Shown here: positions 60,671-64,000 of the stretch, piece after piece
Layout: every line of letters starts with the position of its first letter
Numbering within the stretch: position 1 is the first letter of the stretch
From: Flavobacteriales bacterium
Lineage (GTDB): Bacteria > Bacteroidota > Bacteroidia > CAIKAF01
Assembly: GCA_022402535.1 (NCBI GenBank)
Contig: JAKRSD010000020.1
Span: forward strand, 523,333 to 587,332
Direction of reading: 5' to 3'
Length of the DNA stretch: 64,000 nucleotides
Translations under genes and position numbers: made by a program
Notes under the pieces: model-generated
What the model was told of the DNA's origin: nothing
The model's database searches: none
Seen by the model: the letters and a program-made list of their open reading frames with translations, nothing else

Positions 60671-61276
60671 CTAACCGTTCCTTTTAAAACAGGGAATAAT
60701 GGCAGGTACATTTTTTCGGTAGTCTTCATAAGCTTTTCCAAAAAATGCGACCAATTTTTTTTCTTCAGACCAAATACCCAAAGGAAGATAGAACAAAGAA
60801 ACGGCAGCCGTTATAACAACCGGCCAAGTAAGATAAAACCACGGTACCGAAATAAAAATAAGCACCAACGCCAAATAGAGCGGATGTCTTACAAATCGGT
60901 TTAGTCCGTTGATATTCAAATGAGCGTGTTCGCCTTGTGTACCTTGTTTATTCAGCATTTGATTCAGTCCCGAAAAATCGCCCAGATTGTAGTTATATAT
61001 TGAAAAAAACAGCAGTATAATTCCAGAAAAAAGGATTCCACCGGCGATATATTTCACCATAAGGGGAATTATGAATAAAGGCGCTGAGGATAATGAAAAC
61101 ATCCAAAGAACAAGTAAGGAAAGTGTGCCGATAGAAAACAGATTATATAACAGGCGATAAAGGCTTCGCATAAAGGGTAAAGCTGATTCTAATTTTTGTT
61201 TTAAAATACTTGATGCTAATAAGGAATGCAGAAAATAAAAGCCTGCCCAACTCAGTATATATAACAGATAAACCAT
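60671..61276 (-). CDS. Isoprenylcysteine methyltransferase-like membrane protein
   Basis: 201 residues with five to six helices. The C-terminal signature NRFVRHPLYLALVLIF, then EEKKLVAFFGKAYEDYRKNVPAIIP is that of the ICMT/PEMT/NnrU group of membrane methyltransferases, in which the His-Pro and the Glu-Glu region hold S-adenosylmethionine. The substrate is unknown. It starts 15 nt after the YeiH-like gene and is probably co-transcribed with it. Confidence 0.82.
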   Translation of the reverse strand: MVYLLYILSWAGFYFLHSLLASSILKQKLESALPFMRSLYRLLYNLFSIGTLSLLVLWMFSLSSAPLFIIPLMVKYIAGGILFSGIILLFFSIYNYNLGDFSGLNQMLNKQGTQGEHAHLNINGLNRFVRHPLYLALVLIFISVPWFYLTWPVVITAAVSLFYLPLGIWSEEKKLVAFFGKAYEDYRKNVPAIIPCFKRNG

Positions 61277-61291
61277 ATGGCAAGTTATCTA

Positions 61292-62281
61292 TTATTTTGA
61301 GAAACCCGAAAAGGGAAGAATAAGAATGAAAAGCAGAATCTGCACGATAAATATAACCACGCCAAACCCCAGTGCAGAACGCCCTGAAGTGTACAGTCTT
61401 TTAAAGCTTAGCTGTAGCCCGATGGCTACCATGGCTAAGGTAAGCAAGTATTTGCCGGCACTATCGGCAAATGTGATGAGCGCTTTGGGCAAATCAACCA
61501 AAGAAGAAAAAATAACCAAACCGATAAATACCCATAAATAAGGCGGAAGTTTGAAATATTCTTTCCAGTTTTTGGAACTCTTTCGATTGACCAATATATT
61601 AAAAAAGATGACCATAGGAGAGAGCAGGGCCACCCGTATCATTTTTACCGCTACGGCTGTCTGACCCACGGTGTCATTTAATGCATATCCTGCACCGGCT
61701 ACATTGCCCACGGCATGCAGACTTCCACCGATTAGAAAGCCTCTTCCTTCATCCGAAAGGGATATCCAGGGCAAAATCGCCGGCAATATAACCATGCCCA
61801 GTGCGCCCATCAGATTTACCACAGCAAGGGCAATACCCGCATCTTCTTTATTTTCTGAAATTCCGGGTGCTGCCGCAGCAATAGCCGATGATCCGCAGAT
61901 GGCGGTTCCAAATCCGGTAAGCAGCCCTGTAGTGCCCGGACATTTCAATACTTTGCTCAGTAATACCGTGATTAAAAGAACCGCAACCAATGCGCCGGTA
62001 ATCAGCAAAACGGGCAGCGCACCTGCCTCGGCAAATGCCGAAAAATGAATGCCGAAGGCCAGCATTATGATGGAACCTTCCAACATTTTGGGGGCAGCAT
62101 ACCCAACACCCGGTTTTAGAATTTCGGGTAAAGTGAAAAGATTTCCCAGTAAAACTCCGAGCATCAATCCGAATAAAATATTGTTGATGTCCAAGGGAAT
62201 ATATGGCGCCGTAAAAAAGGCAAAAGTGCCTAACAACACTACGGCTATAATACCTTTTATCTGTTCACCTGTAAATTTCAT
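61292..62281 (-). CDS. YeiH-family (UPF0324) putative sulfate exporter
   Basis: 329 residues from ATG 62279-62281. About ten helices. Conserved family stretches are FGTAICGSSAIAAAAPGI and GGSLHAVGNVAGAGYALND, with PAILPWISLSDEGRG between. The family is annotated as sulfate or sulfonate exporter with little direct evidence. It heads a two-gene unit with the methyltransferase-like gene. Confidence 0.9.
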   Translation of the reverse strand: MKFTGEQIKGIIAVVLLGTFAFFTAPYIPLDINNILFGLMLGVLLGNLFTLPEILKPGVGYAAPKMLEGSIIMLAFGIHFSAFAEAGALPVLLITGALVAVLLITVLLSKVLKCPGTTGLLTGFGTAICGSSAIAAAAPGISENKEDAGIALAVVNLMGALGMVILPAILPWISLSDEGRGFLIGGSLHAVGNVAGAGYALNDTVGQTAVAVKMIRVALLSPMVIFFNILVNRKSSKNWKEYFKLPPYLWVFIGLVIFSSLVDLPKALITFADSAGKYLLTLAMVAIGLQLSFKRLYTSGRSALGFGVVIFIVQILLFILILPFSGFSK

Positions 62282-62372
62282 ATTCGACTGCAATGTTAAA
62301 GATGTGTCGGGACGCTTTGCGTGACTTTTGTTACCGAACCCATTTTCATTGCAGCCCGATGAGTATATTCTG

Positions 62373-63089
62373 TCAGGTTAAGAAAAGGGTTTTGGTGTGT
62401 TCGGGCAGATTTTCTCCACATAGCCTGTAAAATACCCGGATCAGCGTGGAAACATCTTTTTCGCAGTAGGTAACGATTCTGGCCAGATCGTTTTCCTTGT
62501 AATATACTCCATACACTTCGCTGCCGTCAATATCATCTTTAGGTGTAGGAATATCAAACACGGCGGAGAGTAAATCCAGCGAAACAAAACTCTTGTAATC
62601 ACCAAATTTCCAAAGTTCCATGGTGTCAAAATGACCCACTTCCCAAGGCTTTTTTCCCGCAATATTTAAGATGGAAGGGATAGGCACCCCGCAAACCAAC
62701 ATCCTTCGGCATAGGTAAGGAAAATCAAATTCTTTTCCGTTGTGGGCGCACAAATGTGTAAACCGGCTGCTTTTTTCAAAAAGGGAATTAAACTCCCGGA
62801 GCAGTTTGGCTTCATCTGAACCTGAAAAAGATTTGATGCGTATTTCGGGCTGCGAGCCTCCGGTAATGTATCCGGCCGAAATGCAGATAATCTGCCCGAA
62901 TTCGGCATAAATTCCCGCCCGTTCATACAGGCTGTCCGGGGAGTCTTCCTCTTTTCTTTTGAGCAGAGAGGCTTTTTTATCCCACAGCAGGCGCAACTTT
63001 TGAGGAAGCGAGGCGTAATCCGCGTATTGCGGAATGGTTTCAATGTCCAAAAACAGGATGTGTTCAGGGTTAACAGGTAACATATTCAT
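62373..63089 (-). CDS. DEDD 3'-5' exonuclease, PolB-exonuclease-like
   Basis: 238 residues. ExoI motif is ILFLDIETIPQ (Asp-x-Glu), ExoII is LCAHNGKEFDFPYL, and ExoIII is IVTYCEKDVSTLIRVF with the final Asp of a DEDDy-type site. The region after ExoI (LWDKKASLLKRKEED, ERAGIYAEFGQIICISAGYI) matches the predicted PolB-like exonuclease 2 family. It probably trims DNA or RNA in repair. An ATG three codons in is an alternative start. Confidence 0.88.
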   Translation of the reverse strand: MNMLPVNPEHILFLDIETIPQYADYASLPQKLRLLWDKKASLLKRKEEDSPDSLYERAGIYAEFGQIICISAGYITGGSQPEIRIKSFSGSDEAKLLREFNSLFEKSSRFTHLCAHNGKEFDFPYLCRRMLVCGVPIPSILNIAGKKPWEVGHFDTMELWKFGDYKSFVSLDLLSAVFDIPTPKDDIDGSEVYGVYYKENDLARIVTYCEKDVSTLIRVFYRLCGENLPEHTKTLFLT

Positions 63090-63102
63090 TCATTTAGGTA
63101 GC

Positions 63103-63132
63103 TAAATGTACAAAATCACCTCAATTCTCAAA
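63103..63132 (-). promoter_or_regulatory. Promoter of the exonuclease gene
   Basis: Minus strand: TTTG at 63132-63129, 18 nt, TACATTTA at 63110-63103 (one mismatch), ATG 13 nt further. Confidence 0.5.
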
Positions 63133-63137
63133 CAAGT

Positions 63138-63905
63138 CTAAAAAGAAAGCATCCCGTCCAGCTCATTGGCGGTTTTATCCAGATAGGTTTTGATAGGCGT
63201 ATCGCGTAGGGGAATTTTTACGGGAATATCCATCGTAATCGGAATTTTACCTTTCATTTTCATGTTGTAGGGAAAACCCACCACCGCCTGCTGTTTCACA
63301 AATAATTCCAAGTCTATTTTTTGGTCCACGGGAATGTCCAGATCCAGATTCACGGGTAAATTATCTTTCAGCGTAAAACGCACGGGAATATCACTCTCGA
63401 AACGCAACTTGTCGTTAAACTCAATAGCCATGTCCTGATTCAAAGGAATATCGGCTTTGATTTTCATTTTGGGCCCTTTGTTTTTGCCCCATAGCCAGGT
63501 GAATTTTTGGTTCACCGGAATTACGCTGTTGGCATGAACATTGGCCTTATCTTTCATGATGATGGATGTATCCACATGCACCACTTCGCTGATGCGCATG
63601 GACACGGGCACATTGATGCCTTCTTTTACCTGCACATTCATCCGCACCGGAATTTTATCGCGAATCAGCATCTGTATATCCACAGGAACGGGTTCGGTAA
63701 TGCGGATTTCGGTTTCAACGTCAATGGTGTCGCGCACCTGAACCAGATGATCAATATGTTGTTCGCCCAGTTCACGCAAAAAATTCGAGGCATTCGACAA
63801 ACGGGTTTCCGCTTTCGCTTTTATCATCAGCAACACCCCGATGGTGCCCAGATTCAAGAGCAATAAAGCAATAACTCCGCCGGTGAGAAGTTTGTTGTTT
63901 TTCAT
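63138..63905 (-). CDS. Membrane-anchored protein with repeated I/V-P-V segments
   Basis: 255 residues, no recognised family. One N-terminal helix (LLTGGVIALLLLNLGTIGVLLMI) anchors a periplasmic part made almost wholly of short beta segments centred on Pro: EPVPVDI, DKIPVRM, INVPVSM, SVIPVNQ, ADIPLNQ, SDIPVRF, DNLPVNL, LDIPVDQ, GKIPITM and MDIPVKI, spaced about 10-30 residues apart. The regular pattern suggests an elongated beta solenoid or rod, perhaps a lipid- or protein-binding bridge. The stop lies 48 nt before the exonuclease start. Confidence 0.65.
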   Translation of the reverse strand: MKNNKLLTGGVIALLLLNLGTIGVLLMIKAKAETRLSNASNFLRELGEQHIDHLVQVRDTIDVETEIRITEPVPVDIQMLIRDKIPVRMNVQVKEGINVPVSMRISEVVHVDTSIIMKDKANVHANSVIPVNQKFTWLWGKNKGPKMKIKADIPLNQDMAIEFNDKLRFESDIPVRFTLKDNLPVNLDLDIPVDQKIDLELFVKQQAVVGFPYNMKMKGKIPITMDIPVKIPLRDTPIKTYLDKTANELDGMLSF

Positions 63906-63923
63906 GGGATGAAGGTAGGGAAT

Positions 63924-63951
63924 AGTATCAAGTATTGAGTATCAGGTATCA
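63924..63951. repeat. Tandem heptanucleotide repeat
   Basis: Four adjacent seven-base units: AGTATCA, AGTATTG, AGTATCA, GGTATCA. It lies 19 nt before the start of the I/V-P-V gene, in its promoter region. Confidence 0.7.
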
Positions 63952-64000
63952 AGAAGTTTATGCCTAAATAATGTTGACCGTTTTTCTCTACTGTTTAACA

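Noticed and set aside
1..64000. CRISPR array, prophage, insertion sequence or defence system
   Set aside because: No regularly spaced repeats, cas genes, transposases, integrases or phage genes were seen; the only short tandem repeats are the coding 60-bp units at 42.1 kb and the heptamers at 63.9 kb.

Overview
The window comes from a Bacteroidota chromosome, and its order cannot be fixed from sequence alone. The evidence is of three kinds. Two proteins carry type IX secretion C-terminal sorting domains (2-259 and 27414-30401). The start sites lack recognisable Shine-Dalgarno sequences. Many genes have the Bacteroidota promoter pattern, TTTG-like then 18-23 nt then TAnnTTTG, and in several cases the -7 box sits only about 5 nt before the start codon. 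Stop codons of all three kinds are used. I see no phage, insertion sequence, CRISPR array or recognisable defence locus; this is mostly housekeeping chromosome with many lineage-specific envelope genes.

Layout, left to right. 1-5.6 kb: the end of a secreted protein, a LuxE-like acyl-protein synthetase behind a terminator and a small acidic ORF, a PhoB/PhoR-type two-component pair, then riboflavin synthase and asparaginyl-tRNA synthetase overlapping by one base. 5.6-10.4 kb: a lipoprotein, sigma-54 (rpoN), an M20 amidohydrolase overlapping a half-size TauE/SafE protein, and a divergent metallo-beta-lactamase-fold hydrolase. 10.4-10.9 kb: a 518-base gap with a promoter match, a stable hairpin and a strong terminator, a candidate structured RNA. 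10.9-17.2 kb: DUF2147, a membrane-anchored AraC regulator, MscS, tyrS, two LVIVD lipoproteins with an outer-membrane barrel, and YraN. 17.2-18.0 kb: an SPFH/band 7 gene broken by one in-frame TGA.

18.1-27.4 kb: DUF6340 lipoprotein, prs-rplY, a leaderless dus gene, a LolC/E-like permease, and an MMPL/RND transporter overlapping rfbA, followed by a sugar-nucleotide epimerase. 27.4-32.4 kb: a 995-residue PKD adhesin-like secreted protein, a UpxY-type NusG paralogue and a glycosyltransferase. 32.5-39.2 kb: a DEAD-box helicase, a tandem pair of unrecognised cysteine-motif proteins, a TPR adenylate cyclase, a GT2 glycosyltransferase and a lipoprotein. 39.4-47.3 kb: AsmA-like protein, a five-fold repeat protein, asparagine synthase, and a TPR histidine kinase with a LytTR regulator. 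After it comes a short convergent gap holding a complete promoter and terminator with no gene between them, the best small-RNA candidate.

47.3-64 kb: alpha/beta hydrolase, nadD, the tig-clpP-clpX proteostasis cluster, tRNA-Leu(UAG), a tetR-tolC-mfp-RND efflux operon with a likely operator, an M23 peptidase, an isoprenylcysteine-methyltransferase-like protein with a YeiH transporter, a DEDD exonuclease, and an unrecognised membrane-anchored protein built of repeated I/V-P-V segments.

The items most worth follow-up are the 47.2 kb sRNA candidate, the 10.5 kb structured-RNA candidate, the terminator that ends directly at the luxE-like start codon, the SPFH nonsense codon, and the 34-35 kb paralogue pair.
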